A DNA stretch of 64,000 nt from Streptomyces netropsis (GCF_014203545.1 NZ_JACHJG010000005.1:445726-509725); one strand, 5' to 3'. Positions 51,324 through 61,169 are shown, counted from the first letter of the stretch. The notes: generated by a model from the letters alone, not told the origin. Numbers and translations are program-made.

Positions 51324-51564
51324 GGTCGCTTGAATCCTCCGTCGGTGCCACGCGGCGCCTACCCCCCCCGAGGCGCTCGGTCACGTCGTCTGTGCAGTGC
51401 GCGGTCAGCCCGGCCGTGCGCACCGGATCGCTCACACTATCCGCCCAGTTCAGCGTCAAGCGACGCCGGTGACAAATTGCACTCCCCTACAACTGGGCAT
51501 TCTGCCCAATCCTTTCGTCCGAACGATCATCCGGAGGAAAAGTTGATCGTACCTTTCGGCAAAA

Positions 51565-52878
51565 TCATCCACACATGCCACGTGCTGCGGTGGTTCCCTC
51601 GTACGTGGGCGGAGTGGTGGGCTTGAGCGATCCCGTGGGCGCGGCCGAAGGGCCGGGATCCGCCGGTGCGGCCGGCGCCTCCGAAGCCGTCCGCCCCTCG
51701 GTCGCCCCGGTTTCCCCCGCGCTCCCGGGAGCCGCGGGAGACGCCGGCTGCTCGTCCCGCCCGGGCTTGTTGTCGGCCGCCCGTACGTGCCTGCCGACCG
51801 CCACCCGCCGGTCGTTCCGCAGCTGCTCGAAGAGCTGGTCGGCATCCGGCTGCACCAGCTCGTCACGGGCGCTGTTGTAGACGTACGGGCGGCGCGGCAC
51901 GGTGAGGAACTGAACCTGTTCGGAGGGGATGTCCCGTACGGTCCGCACCAGGTCGTACAGCTTGCGGAGGGTGTCCAGCCCGGCGTCCGTGGTCAGCGAG
52001 GACGTCGCCGCGTCGAGCACCGGGTAGAGCCGGGCGGGGTTGAGCAGCACACCGCTGCTCTGCATCTCCCGGAACAGCGAGCCCAGGAACTCCTGCTGGC
52101 GCCCCATCCGTTCGGTGTCGCTGCCGTTGCCCAGGCTGTAGCGGGCCCGTACGTACCCCAGCGCCGCCTCCCCGCGCAGCACCTGGCGGCCCGCGGGCAG
52201 CCGCAGCTTCGCCTCGTGGTCGTCCACGGGCTGCTTGAGGCAGACCTCGACGCCGTCGATGGCGTCGACCAGCCGCTTGAAGCCGTTGAAGTCCACGATC
52301 ACGTGGTGGTCGACGCGGATCCGGGTGATGTTCTCGACCGTACGGATCGTGCAGGCCGCCCCCGCCAGCTCGTACGCCCAGTTGAACTGCGCGAACCGCT
52401 CGTTGGTCCGGGAGCCGTCGGGCTGCCGGCAGCTCGGGATCGTCGACATCAGGTCCCGGGGGAGGCTGACGGCGGTCGCGCTGCGCCGGTCGGCGGCCAG
52501 GTGCAGCAGGATCGTGGTGTCCGAGCGCTGGGTGCCGCTGTCGGTGCCGTACGCGCCGTTCCCGGCGCCGCGGGTGTCGGAGCCGATGATCAGGATGTTC
52601 TGCGCGCCGTGCACCAGTGCGACGGGGCGCTCCTTCTCCCAGCGCGCCAGCTCGTTCGCGGTGTCGGTGTCGGTGGTGATGTTGCTGTCGAGCCGTTGGT
52701 AGAGCGCCCAGCCGATCCCGGCCGCCGTGAGCACCAGCACCGTCACCCCCAGCGCCGCCCAGCGCAGCCATCGGCGCCGCCGCCGGGGCTCGGGGGAGGG
52801 CGTGGGGGCGCCCCACGCCCCGCCGGTGGGGCCGGCGGGCGTGCCGGGGCTGCCGGGGCTTCCAGGGCGGTCTGTCAC
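51565..52878 (-). CDS. LCP-family wall-polymer ligase, paralogue 5
   Basis: A 437-aa protein from GTG 52878 behind GAGGGAGG. Short Pro/Gly-rich cytoplasmic tail, TM helix LRWAALGVTVLVLTAAGIGW, then the LCP domain: NILIIGSDTRGAGNG, RSDTTILLHLAADRRS, SLPRDLMSTIPSC, FNWAYELAGAACTIRTVENI, HHVIVDFNGFKRLVDAIDGVE, YVRARYSLGNGSDTERMGRQ. No LytR_C; the C-terminal 80 residues are Pro/Ala/Thr-rich and probably disordered. It is the most upstream of the tandem run of three LCP genes. Confidence 0.94.
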   Translation of the reverse strand: MTDRPGSPGSPGTPAGPTGGAWGAPTPSPEPRRRRRWLRWAALGVTVLVLTAAGIGWALYQRLDSNITTDTDTANELARWEKERPVALVHGAQNILIIGSDTRGAGNGAYGTDSGTQRSDTTILLHLAADRRSATAVSLPRDLMSTIPSCRQPDGSRTNERFAQFNWAYELAGAACTIRTVENITRIRVDHHVIVDFNGFKRLVDAIDGVEVCLKQPVDDHEAKLRLPAGRQVLRGEAALGYVRARYSLGNGSDTERMGRQQEFLGSLFREMQSSGVLLNPARLYPVLDAATSSLTTDAGLDTLRKLYDLVRTVRDIPSEQVQFLTVPRRPYVYNSARDELVQPDADQLFEQLRNDRRVAVGRHVRAADNKPGRDEQPASPAAPGSAGETGATEGRTASEAPAAPADPGPSAAPTGSLKPTTPPTYEGTTAARGMCG

Positions 52879-53027
52879 GGCTGCGGCCCTCCCTCACGGA
52901 GTCGGCGGCCTCGCACCAGCGGGAGCCTTCGCGGAGGACCGGTATGCGGCCCTCCGCGCCTGGTGTGGCGCACGTACGTCGTGCGGCGTACATACGATCA
53001 TTGCGCGATCCGGGCGCTCCGGCAGCG

Positions 53028-53780
53028 TCAGGGGGCCGTCACGGTGACGCGCTCGCTCTCCCGGCGCTTGTCCAGGGCCCCGGCGGAGAGCCGGTCGAGG
53101 TGGCGGCAGAGCACGACCGACCCACCGGCGGCGAGCGGTGCGTACAGCCCGGCGGACAGCCCGTGCCAGCCGCTGTACGGCAGGCCGGACAGCAGCCGGG
53201 AGCCCGTGCCGAGCCCGTGCTGGGAGGCGTCCGTCCGCGCCCGCTCCACGACCTGCGCACCGGTCAGCTCCGCGCCGTCCACGACGAGCGCGGGCGCGCC
53301 CGGGTCCACCGGGGCGAAGGGGGCGAAGCGGTCGCCCTGGCTGGGCACCTCGACGGCGTAGTCGGCGAAGCCCTGCGGGGCCTGCGGGAAGCGCCCGCCC
53401 AGGGGGCGCAGCGCGAGCGCGACGCGCTCACCGGAACAGGCGCGCGCCTCCTCCAGGGTGTCCGGGCCGCTGACGACCAGGTCCGCGTCGGCCGGGTCGC
53501 CGCCGATCTCGGCGACGACGCCGACCGAGGAGCAGGCGAGCAGCCAGACGGCGGTCTGCCAGTGGGCGGGCAGCAGGAGGGCGAGGCGGTCCCCGGGCCC
53601 GGCGGCGAGATCACCCTGGAGCAGGTTGGCGGTCTTCGCCACCCAATTGGCGAAGGTGGCCACGGAGAGTTCCACGCGCTCGCCGGTGGCGTCGTCGTAG
53701 AAGGTCACGAGCGGGCGGGCCGGATCCGCGGCGAGCGCGGAACGCAGCAGGTCGGCGGGGGTGCGATCGGTGGCGTTCAT
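53028..53780 (-). CDS. TIGR03089-family protein (acyl-CoA synthetase N-terminal-like)
   Basis: A 250-aa protein resembling the N-terminal portion of AMP-forming acyl-CoA synthetases, with no A3/A8 ATP motifs. Blocks: RPLVTFYDDATGERVELSVA, TFANWVAKTANLLQGDL, LLPAHWQTAVWLLACSSVGV and LPYSGWHGLSAGLYAPLAAGGS. Members are actinobacterial proteins of unknown function. ATG 53780 starts MNATDRTPADLLRSAL. It is divergent from the amidase gene and runs into the LCP gene cluster on the same strand, 149 bp from the LCP start. Confidence 0.88.
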   Translation of the reverse strand: MNATDRTPADLLRSALAADPARPLVTFYDDATGERVELSVATFANWVAKTANLLQGDLAAGPGDRLALLLPAHWQTAVWLLACSSVGVVAEIGGDPADADLVVSGPDTLEEARACSGERVALALRPLGGRFPQAPQGFADYAVEVPSQGDRFAPFAPVDPGAPALVVDGAELTGAQVVERARTDASQHGLGTGSRLLSGLPYSGWHGLSAGLYAPLAAGGSVVLCRHLDRLSAGALDKRRESERVTVTAP

Positions 53781-53919
53781 CGTCGTCAGCGTACGCGGCG
53801 AGGGCAGTGACGGTCAGTCGGACGGACGAGTGGCCGGTGCGTCCGGAGGGCCGATACGACCGACTGGCCGTCAACTTTCGAATGGACAGATATCTGGTGA
53901 TATGCCCAAGGTGGTCACT

Positions 53920-55464
53920 ATGCGTGGAACCTTCGTTACTTCTGCTGTCACCGTCTGTGCTGCCGCCCTCACCCTGCCGCTGCTCACCACCCCTACCGGC
54001 GCCGCCACCGCACCCGCCGTGCGGATCGCCCCCGCCGCCGACATGCGCGGGGTGCCGGGCTCGACCCGTTCATTGCCCCTGGTGCCGCTCACCGGCAGCG
54101 ACCGCGCGCTCGGCGGCCCCTCCGCCGAGCGGGGGCTGCCACCCCAGGAGGTCGAGCCGTTCTCCCTCGTGGGCATCGTCTGGGACAACGCCGCCGCCGA
54201 GCTGCGCGGCCAGGCCCAGGTCCGTACCCGTGCGGTGGGTGCCCGCCAGTGGTCCGAGTGGCAGGAGGTGCAGATCCACGACGACGACCGCCCCGACCTC
54301 GACTCCGCCGAGGGCAGCAGCGGCCGCCGGCGGGGCGCCACCGCGCCGCTGTGGGTCGGCGCCTCCGACGCCGTCCAGGTCCGCGTCCGCGCCGAGACCG
54401 TGACCGACCGGACCCCCGAGGGGCCGGCCTTCCCCGTGGGCCTGCGCCTCGAACTCGTCGATCCGGGCAAGGACCCGGCCCCCGAGCCCGTCCGGCCTCA
54501 GGGCCAGGCGCCGGCGGTCCCGGCATCGGCACCGGCAGCCGCCCCGGCACCGGTCCCGGCTGCCGTCCCGGCCCGGGTGGCCGAGGACCCGGCCGTCGCC
54601 GTACCCCAGGCCCTCGGCGACGAGGAGGCCGCCACCTCGGCCACCAACACCCTCCTCGCCCCGCTGGGCGCCACCGAGATCCCCGCCCGCGAAAAGGCCG
54701 ACTCCGGGGCCGACGTCGCCGCCACCGGCCCCGGCGACGCACCGGTCCAGAGCCCTCCCCAGGACCCGGCCACCGACGGTGCCGCGGACGTGGACACCAC
54801 CGACGGCGACACCGCCGAAGAGGCCGACCAGGGATCGCGCTACGTCGAGGGCGGCGGCTACATCGGACCGCGCCCCCGCATCGTCACCCGCGCGGGCTGG
54901 GGCGCCGACGAATCCATCCGCGAGCGGGGCTTCGTCTACACCAAGACCGTGCGGGCCGCGTTCGTGCACCACACCGCCTCCGGCAACAAATACACCTGCT
55001 CCCAGTCCGCCTCCGTCATCCGGGGGATCTACCGCTACCACGTCCAGAGCAGCGGCTGGCGGGACATGGGCTACAACTTCCTCGTGGACAAATGCGGCAC
55101 CATCTACGAAGGCCGATCGGGCGGTGTGGCGAAAGCCGTCATGGGTGCCCATACTCTCGGTTTCAACTCCAACAGCATGGGCATCGCCGTTCTCGGGACA
55201 TTCGGAAGTTCCACCCCGCCCACCGCCGCGGTCGACGCCGTGGCCAAACTCACCGCTTGGAAGCTGGGACTGTTCGGCCGCAACCCCCTCGGCTCCACAT
55301 CCCTGGTGTCAGCCGGCGGGAACCTGTTCAAGAAGGGGACCAAGGTCAGGCTCAAGGTCATCTCAGGTCACCGCGACGGCTACGCCACCGAATGCCCCGG
55401 CGACCTCCTCTACAAGAAGCTCGGCAAGGCCCGCAGCACCGCGGCCCGCCTCCAGGGACGCTGA
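53920..55464 (+). CDS. Secreted PGRP-type N-acetylmuramoyl-L-alanine amidase
   Basis: A 514-aa exported peptidoglycan hydrolase. ATG 53920 (after AGGTGG) gives a signal peptide, MRGTFVTSAVTVCAAALTLP. An N-terminal domain of about 140 residues with AQVRTRAVGARQWSEWQEVQ is followed by a Pro/Ala-rich linker and the C-terminal PGRP domain from about residue 315: RPRIVTRAGWGADESIRERG, the zinc His in AFVHHTASGNKYTC, GYNFLVDKCGTIYEGRSGG, GAHTLGFNSNSMGIAVLG, and the last zinc ligands in SGHRDGYATECPGD. It cleaves the amide between MurNAc and L-Ala. It sits among wall-polymer genes. Confidence 0.94.
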   Translation: MRGTFVTSAVTVCAAALTLPLLTTPTGAATAPAVRIAPAADMRGVPGSTRSLPLVPLTGSDRALGGPSAERGLPPQEVEPFSLVGIVWDNAAAELRGQAQVRTRAVGARQWSEWQEVQIHDDDRPDLDSAEGSSGRRRGATAPLWVGASDAVQVRVRAETVTDRTPEGPAFPVGLRLELVDPGKDPAPEPVRPQGQAPAVPASAPAAAPAPVPAAVPARVAEDPAVAVPQALGDEEAATSATNTLLAPLGATEIPAREKADSGADVAATGPGDAPVQSPPQDPATDGAADVDTTDGDTAEEADQGSRYVEGGGYIGPRPRIVTRAGWGADESIRERGFVYTKTVRAAFVHHTASGNKYTCSQSASVIRGIYRYHVQSSGWRDMGYNFLVDKCGTIYEGRSGGVAKAVMGAHTLGFNSNSMGIAVLGTFGSSTPPTAAVDAVAKLTAWKLGLFGRNPLGSTSLVSAGGNLFKKGTKVRLKVISGHRDGYATECPGDLLYKKLGKARSTAARLQGR

Positions 55465-55545
55465 CCGGGGCGGGCCGGGCCGCAGGGTCTGCATACACTG
55501 GCCGCCGATCACGGCCCGGCCCCAGCAGGAAGCAGAGACGACAAG

Positions 55546-56628
55546 GTGACAGAAGCGATCCTCCTGGTCGGGGGCAAGGGCACCAGGCTGCGCCCGCTCA
55601 CGGTGCACACGCCCAAGCCCATGGTCCCGGCGGCCGGAGTCCCCTTCCTCACGCACCAACTGGCGCGGGCGCGCGCGGCGGGGATCGAGCACATCGTGCT
55701 CGCCACGTCCTATCTGGCCGAGGTCTTCGAGCCGTACTTCGGCGACGGCTCCGCGCTGGGCCTGCACCTGGAGTACGTCACCGAGGAGGAACCGCTCGGC
55801 ACCGGCGGAGCCATCCGCAACGTCGCCTCCAAGCTGCACTCCGCCCCGGACGACCCCGTCCTGATCTTCAACGGCGACATCCTCACGGGCCTCGACATCG
55901 AGGCGCTGGTCGGCACGCACCGCACGACGGGCGCGGACGTCTCCCTGCACCTGACGCGGGTCGAGGACCCCCGGGCCTTCGGCCTCGTGCCCACCGACGC
56001 CGACGGCCGGGTCACCGCCTTCCTGGAGAAGCCGCAGACGCCCGAGGAGATCGTCACCGACCAGATCAACGCCGGCGCGTACGTCTTCAACCGGTCGGTC
56101 ATCGACTCCATCCCGGCCGGCCGGCCGGTCTCCGTCGAGCGCGAGACCTTCCCCGGACTGCTCGCCTCGGGCGCGCACCTCCAGGGCATGGTCGACTCCA
56201 CGTACTGGCTCGACCTCGGCACCCCGCAGGCCTTCGTCCGCGGCTCCGCCGACCTGGTCCTCGGCCGCGCCCCGTCCCCGGCCGTGCCCGGCCGCTGCGG
56301 CGACCGGCTGATCCTCGACAGCGCCGACGTCGCCCCGGACGCCAAGGTCACCGGCGGCTCGGTCATCGGCGCGGGGGCCCGCGTCGAGCCCGGCGCGCGC
56401 GTCGACGGCAGCACGGTCCTCGACGGCGCGGTCATCGAGGCGGGCGCGGACGTCCGCGACTCGCTCATCGGCGCAGGGGCGCACGTGGGCGCGCGTACGG
56501 TCCTCGCAGGCGCCGTCATCGGCGACGGTGCGCGCATCGGCGCCGACAACGAACTGCGCGACGGGGTCCGCGTCTGGTGCGGCGCGGTCCTGCCGGACGG
56601 CGCGGTGCGGTTCTCGTCCGACCAGTAG
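55546..56628 (+). CDS. Nucleotide-sugar pyrophosphorylase (mannose-1-phosphate guanylyltransferase-like)
   Basis: A 360-aa NDP-sugar synthase. Nucleotidyltransferase domain: LLVGGKGTRLRPLTVHTPKP (signature), LGTGGAIRNVASKL, LIFNGDILTGLD, LEKPQTPEEIV and NAGAYVFNRSVID, about residues 1-240. The C-terminal third is a left-handed beta-helix of hexapeptides (e.g. GSVIGAGARVEPGARVDGS). The layout fits actinobacterial GDP-mannose pyrophosphorylases; base specificity cannot be told from motifs alone. GTG 55546 has TACACT (55494-55499) as a possible -10. It would supply activated sugar for the surface glycans built nearby. Confidence 0.92.
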   Translation: MTEAILLVGGKGTRLRPLTVHTPKPMVPAAGVPFLTHQLARARAAGIEHIVLATSYLAEVFEPYFGDGSALGLHLEYVTEEEPLGTGGAIRNVASKLHSAPDDPVLIFNGDILTGLDIEALVGTHRTTGADVSLHLTRVEDPRAFGLVPTDADGRVTAFLEKPQTPEEIVTDQINAGAYVFNRSVIDSIPAGRPVSVERETFPGLLASGAHLQGMVDSTYWLDLGTPQAFVRGSADLVLGRAPSPAVPGRCGDRLILDSADVAPDAKVTGGSVIGAGARVEPGARVDGSTVLDGAVIEAGADVRDSLIGAGAHVGARTVLAGAVIGDGARIGADNELRDGVRVWCGAVLPDGAVRFSSDQ

Positions 56629-56713
56629 TTCCCCCAGTAGCCGGCGGGAGCCCTCGCCGCGTGTCCGAGGGTGCGCCTACGCTCGTAGGTGCACCCGAAC
56701 CCCAGGACACCCC

Positions 56714-57706
56714 GTGGAATCAGCCGACAGCCTCACCAGAACCACTGTGCGCGGTGGTCGCACGGCCGTGCCCGCGAGCAGACCCCGCCCGGTGACCGTC
56801 GGCTCCCGCACCCGCCGCTGGACCCCGCCGGGCCCGCTGCACCTGGGCACCACGCTCGGCCCCCTGCGCCGCGGCCCGGGCGACCCGACGTTCCGGGTCA
56901 CCCCGGACGGCTCGGTATGGCGCGCGTCCTGCACCCCCGCCGGCCCCGGCACCCTGCGGGTCGCGCGCAGCGGGGAGACGATCGAGGCCGAGGCCTGGGG
57001 CCCCGGCGGCGACTGGCTCCTGGACGGCCTCCCGGCCCTCCTCGGCGCCGAGGACGACCCGGCGGGCTTCACCCCCCGCCACCGCGTCGTCCACGAGGCC
57101 CACCGCCGCAACCCGGGACTGCGCCTCACCCGTACGGGCCTGGTCCTGGAATCCCTGATCCCCTCGATCCTGGAACAGAAGGTCACCGCCGACGAGGCCT
57201 ACCGCGCCTGGCGCCTGCTCGTACGGCGGTACGGCCCCCCGGCCCCCGGCCCGGCGGACCGGATGCACACGCCCCCGGACCCCCGCACCTGGGCCCGTAT
57301 CCCGTCCTGGGACTGGCACAAGGCGGGAGTGGACGGCAAGAGATCGGCCGCGATCGTCCGGGCCGCGAAAGTCTTCCACCGCATGGAGGAGGCGGCGACG
57401 ATGGACGCGGAACAGGCCGCCCGCCGTCTGTGCGCCGTCGACGGCATCGGCCCCTGGACGGCGGCCGAGACCCTCCAGCGCAGCAACGGCGCGCCCGACG
57501 CGGTCACGGTCGGCGACCTCCATCTACCGAAGATCATCGGCTATGCCCTCACGGGCCTCCGCGACACGGACGACGCGACGATGCTCGACCTCCTGACCCC
57601 CTACGAGGGCCACCGCCACCGAGCCGCCCGCCTGATCCTCCTGAGCGGCCACACACCACCCAGAAGGGCACCGAGACTGTCGGTGAACGACATCAGGGGC
57701 TTGTAG
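56714..57706 (+). CDS. DNA-3-methyladenine glycosylase family protein (HhH-GPD)
   Basis: A 330-aa base-excision glycosylase of the AlkA-like type. The helix-hairpin-helix is LCAVDGIGPWTAAETLQRS and the catalytic Asp follows in AVTVGDLHLPKIIGYALTG. An upstream conserved helix contains LIPSILEQKVTADEAYRAWR. The N-terminal ~100 residues are Pro/Arg-rich and less conserved. GTG 56714 follows AGGA. It removes alkylated bases; there is no functional tie to its neighbours. The last codons run into a short repeat region. Confidence 0.9.
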   Translation: MESADSLTRTTVRGGRTAVPASRPRPVTVGSRTRRWTPPGPLHLGTTLGPLRRGPGDPTFRVTPDGSVWRASCTPAGPGTLRVARSGETIEAEAWGPGGDWLLDGLPALLGAEDDPAGFTPRHRVVHEAHRRNPGLRLTRTGLVLESLIPSILEQKVTADEAYRAWRLLVRRYGPPAPGPADRMHTPPDPRTWARIPSWDWHKAGVDGKRSAAIVRAAKVFHRMEEAATMDAEQAARRLCAVDGIGPWTAAETLQRSNGAPDAVTVGDLHLPKIIGYALTGLRDTDDATMLDLLTPYEGHRHRAARLILLSGHTPPRRAPRLSVNDIRGL

Positions 57707-57829
57707 AGCCCACCCAGGCACCCGGAGGGACAGCGGAGGGCGACGGGCCCCCGCAGGCCCCACTCCACCCAGTCACCCGGAGAGGCGGCCGGGGACGGCG
57801 GGGAGGGCGACGGGGTCGCAGGGGCGGGG

Positions 57830-57945
57830 CCCGCACCACGACGGATGCGGTACCGGCTGCCGAACCGTCATGGATGCGGCACCGGAGGCCCCGGCGCCCG
57901 CACCACGACGAAAGCGGTACCGGCTACCGAACCGTCACGAACGCG
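57830..57945. repeat. Direct repeat: duplicated 3' end of fbiB
   Basis: CCCGCACCACGACGGATGCG (57830-57878, 49 bp) recurs at 57897-57945 with 6 mismatches, offset 67 bp. The second copy covers the fbiB stop codon and the last codons. The first copy lies just beyond the gene. Confidence 0.85.
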
Positions 57946-59315
57946 CCAGCGTCCCGCGCAGCCCGCTCCGGCGGCGGAGCCGCAGGCCGCCCGATGGCCA
58001 CCGCACCCATCGGATCCCAATCGGCCGGCAGCCCGAGAACGTCCCGCACCACATCGCGGCAGAACATCGTCGACGACACCCACGCCGAGCCCAGCCGCTC
58101 ACCCGCCAGCGCCACCAGGAAGTTCTGCACGCCCGCACCCGCCGCGACGACGAACATCTCCCGCTCGGAGGCGTTGCGCCGAGCGTCGGGGTACGTGTGC
58201 GAACCGTCCATGACCAGGCACGGCACGACCAGGTACGGCGCCTTGCGCAGCACGTCGCCGCGCCGCACCCGGCGGGCGATGTTCTCCTCGGTGAAGCCGT
58301 CGCCGCGCAGGTCGGCGACCCACGCGTCGCGCATCGCGTCGAGCAGCCGCACCCGCGACTCCGCCGACTCCAGCAGCACGAACCGCCACGGCGTCGTGTG
58401 ATGCGGCGCGGGCGCCGTGACCGCCGCGGCGACGGCCCGGCGCACGGCGCCGCCGTCCACCGGCTCGTCCGTGAACTCCCGGACCGTACGCCGCAGCGTC
58501 ACCGCTTCGCGGACGGCCTCGGACGTCCCCAGCCGGAACATGTCGTCGGCCGCGTTGCGCACGAGCACCCGCGCACCCTCGTCGGCCCCACCGGCCCCGG
58601 CGCCCCCTTCGGCATCGAACACGACGCCATCAGGCACGACGCCATCAGGCACGGCACCATCGGACACGACGACGTGCGACAGCCCCCGCACCACGGCGAC
58701 CGGCAGCCCCTCCGCCTTGCCCTTGACCAGGTCACCCGCGGCCGCCAGCTCGTCCGCGGTGGCCACGACGGTCGCGCTCAGCGGGTTGCCGTGCGCGTCC
58801 GTGCCGCCGCGCAGGTCATCGAGGACCCGCACGCCGGCCGCCCCGATCGCGACGTCCGTCAACCCGCTGCGCCACGGTCGCCCGAAGGTGTCCGTGACGA
58901 CGACCCCGACGTTCACGCCGAGCGTGTCCCGCAGGCCGGCCCGGATCCGCCGGGCCGAGGCGTCGGGGTCCTCGGGCAGGAGCAGGACCGTGCCCGCGGG
59001 GGTGTTGGAGGCGTCGACGCCGGCCGCGGCCATGACCAGCCCGAGCCGGTTCTCGACGATGCGCAGCGCGCCGCGCCGGGCCACGACCCGCACGGCCTCG
59101 GCGTCGATCGCGGCCTCGCGGTCCTCGGCCTGGACCACGCGGCCCTCGGCCTTGCTGACGATCTTCGAGGTGACCATCAGGACGTCGCCGTCGGCCAGGC
59201 CCGGCAGCCCCTCGGCGGTCGCCGCCGAGACGATGAGCTTGGCGAGGTCGTCCCCGGTCCGCACCTCGGGGATGCCGGGCAGCGCCCAGACCCGGTACGC
59301 GGGCAGGCCGGTCAC
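57924..59315 (-). CDS. fbiB: Coenzyme F420 gamma-glutamyl ligase, FbiB-type fusion
   Basis: A 463-aa two-domain enzyme of F420 biosynthesis. The N-terminal CofE-like ligase (about residues 1-235: [60 protein letters not shown]) adds glutamates to F420-0. The C-terminal nitroreductase-fold FMN domain (about 265-450: [55 protein letters not shown]) serves dehydro-F420 reduction in mycobacteria. Between them, [20 protein letters not shown] comes from a 15-bp tandem repeat. GTG 59315 overlaps the fbiA stop by 4 bp. Confidence 0.95.
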   Translation of the reverse strand: MTGLPAYRVWALPGIPEVRTGDDLAKLIVSAATAEGLPGLADGDVLMVTSKIVSKAEGRVVQAEDREAAIDAEAVRVVARRGALRIVENRLGLVMAAAGVDASNTPAGTVLLLPEDPDASARRIRAGLRDTLGVNVGVVVTDTFGRPWRSGLTDVAIGAAGVRVLDDLRGGTDAHGNPLSATVVATADELAAAGDLVKGKAEGLPVAVVRGLSHVVVSDGAVPDGVVPDGVVFDAEGGAGAGGADEGARVLVRNAADDMFRLGTSEAVREAVTLRRTVREFTDEPVDGGAVRRAVAAAVTAPAPHHTTPWRFVLLESAESRVRLLDAMRDAWVADLRGDGFTEENIARRVRRGDVLRKAPYLVVPCLVMDGSHTYPDARRNASEREMFVVAAGAGVQNFLVALAGERLGSAWVSSTMFCRDVVRDVLGLPADWDPMGAVAIGRPAAPPPERAARDAGAFVTVR

Positions 59316-60277
59316 GCGCGGACCTCCTCGGCCAGGGCGAGGGCCTCGGCGGCCATCCGCGCCGTGGCGTCGACGTCGGTCATCATCAGCGGCACGGCGC
59401 GGCAGCGGATGCCCGCGGCCTCCACGTCGGGCACCGCGCCCGCGTCGACCGTGTCGACCAGCCAGCCGTCGATGAGGTCCGGGCCGTAGTGCCGGGCGAC
59501 CGCGGCGGCCGTGGACTCCACGCCGACGGCCGCGAGGACCTTGTCGGCCATGCCGCGCACGGGCGCGTCGCCGACGATGGGGGACAGACCGACGACGGGC
59601 GCCTTCGAGGCCGCGACGGCCTCACGCACGCCGGGCACCGCCAGGATCGTGCCGACGCTGACGACGGGGTTGGACGGCGGGAAGAGCACGACATCGGCGG
59701 CGGCGAGGGCCTCCAGGACACCCGGGGCCGGCTTCGCCTCCTCCGCGCCGACGGGGATGATCGCGTGGGCGGGCACGGAGGCCCGCAGCCGCACCCAGTA
59801 CTCCTGGAAGTGCACGGCCTTGCGCCCGCCCCCGTCGGCGTCGTCGACGAGGACGTGGGTCTCGACGCGGTCGTCGGTCATCGGCAGCAGCCGGACGCCC
59901 GGCTGCCACCGGTCGCACAGCGCCTCGGTGACCGCGCTGAGCGGATAGCCCGCGCCGATCATCTGCGTACGGACGATGTGCGTGGCGAAGTCGCGGTCGC
60001 CGAGCCCGAACCACTCGGGCCCCACCCCGTAGGCCGCCAACTCCTCCTTCACCGCGAAGGACTCGTCGGACCGGCCCCACCCCTGCTCCTCGTGGATGCC
60101 GCCGCCGAGGGTGTACATCACGGTGTCGAGGTCGGGACAGACCTTGAGGCCGAAGAGGTGGATGTCGTCTCCGGTGTTCCCGATGACGGTGATCTCCGCG
60201 TCGGGGACTGCTGACTTGAGGCCGCGGAGGAAGCGGGCGCCCCCGATCCCGCCGGCCAGAACCACAATGCGCTGCAT
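59312..60277 (-). CDS. fbiA: 2-phospho-L-lactate (or PEP) transferase, FbiA/CofD
   Basis: Joins the phospho-acid-GDP intermediate to the deazaflavin Fo, giving F420-0 or its dehydro form. The product is 321 aa. Motifs: [19 protein letters not shown] (GG-loop), [66 protein letters not shown] and [20 protein letters not shown] 60277 is well placed. The pair fbiA-fbiB is coupled. FbiC and FbiD are not in the window. Confidence 0.96.
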   Translation of the reverse strand: MQRIVVLAGGIGGARFLRGLKSAVPDAEITVIGNTGDDIHLFGLKVCPDLDTVMYTLGGGIHEEQGWGRSDESFAVKEELAAYGVGPEWFGLGDRDFATHIVRTQMIGAGYPLSAVTEALCDRWQPGVRLLPMTDDRVETHVLVDDADGGGRKAVHFQEYWVRLRASVPAHAIIPVGAEEAKPAPGVLEALAAADVVLFPPSNPVVSVGTILAVPGVREAVAASKAPVVGLSPIVGDAPVRGMADKVLAAVGVESTAAAVARHYGPDLIDGWLVDTVDAGAVPDVEAAGIRCRAVPLMMTDVDATARMAAEALALAEEVRA

Positions 60278-60432
60278 GAGCGCAGTCTGTCAGCCGGGGG
60301 CGGGTGCGCTGAAGAGTGGTGGGCGCGTGACGGGCCCGTCCGCCGCCCACCCACGGAACTCACTCGTACGAGGGATCATCGAGGGGGCGCCGAGGGGGCG
60401 CCGAGGGATCTCCGAGAGGCCAGGGCGGGCTG

Positions 60433-60951
60433 TCAGCGGGCGACGGCACCCTGGGCGACGGGCGGGACGACGGTCGCGGCGGGCGCCGCGTGGTGCATCG
60501 GCATCTCGGTCAGACCGGGGGAGTAGATGTGCAGGCTGACGGCCGGTTCGAGGGAGTCGTTGACGACCTCGTGGGCGTAGCCGGGGGCGAAGACGCGCTG
60601 GTCGCCGGTGCGCAGGCGGCGGCGGGCACCGCCGGTGGGCCCGGTCACCTCCGTCAGCTCGCCGCTCAGGACGGTCAGCACACCGGAGGAGGGGCCGTGG
60701 TCGTGCTGGCCGCTGCCCTGGCCGGGCACCCAGCTCAGCAGCCACACCTCGTAGCCGGGGCCGGTGCGCAGCCGGTGGTACCAGCGGCTGGCGGCGTCGT
60801 AGCGGACGAGGTGGGCCCAGCTGTCGCGGTCGGCCGCGATGCCGCGGGCCAAGCCGGCGAATTCGGCGACGGTGGAGGGGTGGGCGGGCACGGGCGGCAT
60901 GAGGTGCGGGACGGCGAGCGGGTCGCCGGCGATCTGGACGTCGCTGTTCAT
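60433..60951 (-). CDS. Cysteine dioxygenase-family protein
   Basis: A 172-aa cupin metalloenzyme that oxidises L-cysteine to cysteine sulfinate with O2. Iron ligands: GSGQHDHGPSSGVLTVLSGE (HxH, about residues 82-84) and the later His in APGYAHEVVNDS. ATG 60951 has GAGGAA 10 nt upstream. An in-frame ATG at 61044 could add 31 residues, but those are Arg/Pro-rich and unlike the family. A 28-codon Cys-rich ORF lies immediately upstream on the same strand and probably regulates this gene. Confidence 0.92.
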   Translation of the reverse strand: MNSDVQIAGDPLAVPHLMPPVPAHPSTVAEFAGLARGIAADRDSWAHLVRYDAASRWYHRLRTGPGYEVWLLSWVPGQGSGQHDHGPSSGVLTVLSGELTEVTGPTGGARRRLRTGDQRVFAPGYAHEVVNDSLEPAVSLHIYSPGLTEMPMHHAAPAATVVPPVAQGAVAR

Positions 60952-61075
60952 GTGCGGGAGTTCCTCGGCAGGGATGCGGGCGGCATGCGGGCGGCGCGGA
61001 GACAGGCGAGCACGGAGCGTACGCGCCCGGAGGCACGGCGCCATGCGGGGAAAGATCAGCTGGAGCTCGTGGGCG

Positions 61076-61162
61076 TCAACAGCTGGAACAGCGACAGCGA
61101 GCCTGCACAGCGCAGCGGGACCCGTAGGCACGGGTCAGGCGGAGCGCGGAGGTTGCTGGCAT
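61076..61162 (-). CDS. 28-codon cysteine-rich leader peptide upstream of cysteine dioxygenase
   Basis: ATG 61162 opens MPATSALRLTRAYGSRCAVQ and continues ARCRCSSC to TGA at 61076. Cys is at positions 17, 23, 25 and 28, the last directly before the stop. There is no ribosome site, and the ATG begins 7 nt after a candidate -10 box, so the transcript would be leaderless. The stop is 124 nt before the dioxygenase start. Polycysteine leaderless ORFs that sense cysteine are known in mycobacteria. Function here is inferred. Confidence 0.7.
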   Translation of the reverse strand: MPATSALRLTRAYGSRCAVQARCRCSSC

Positions 61163-61169
61163 GGCAACA

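Noticed and set aside
51543..51626. Short ORF starting TTG after GGAGGAAAAG, overlapping the 3' end of LCP paralogue 5
   Set aside because: Only about 23-28 codons, antisense to the coding end of a solid gene, and no sign of conservation.
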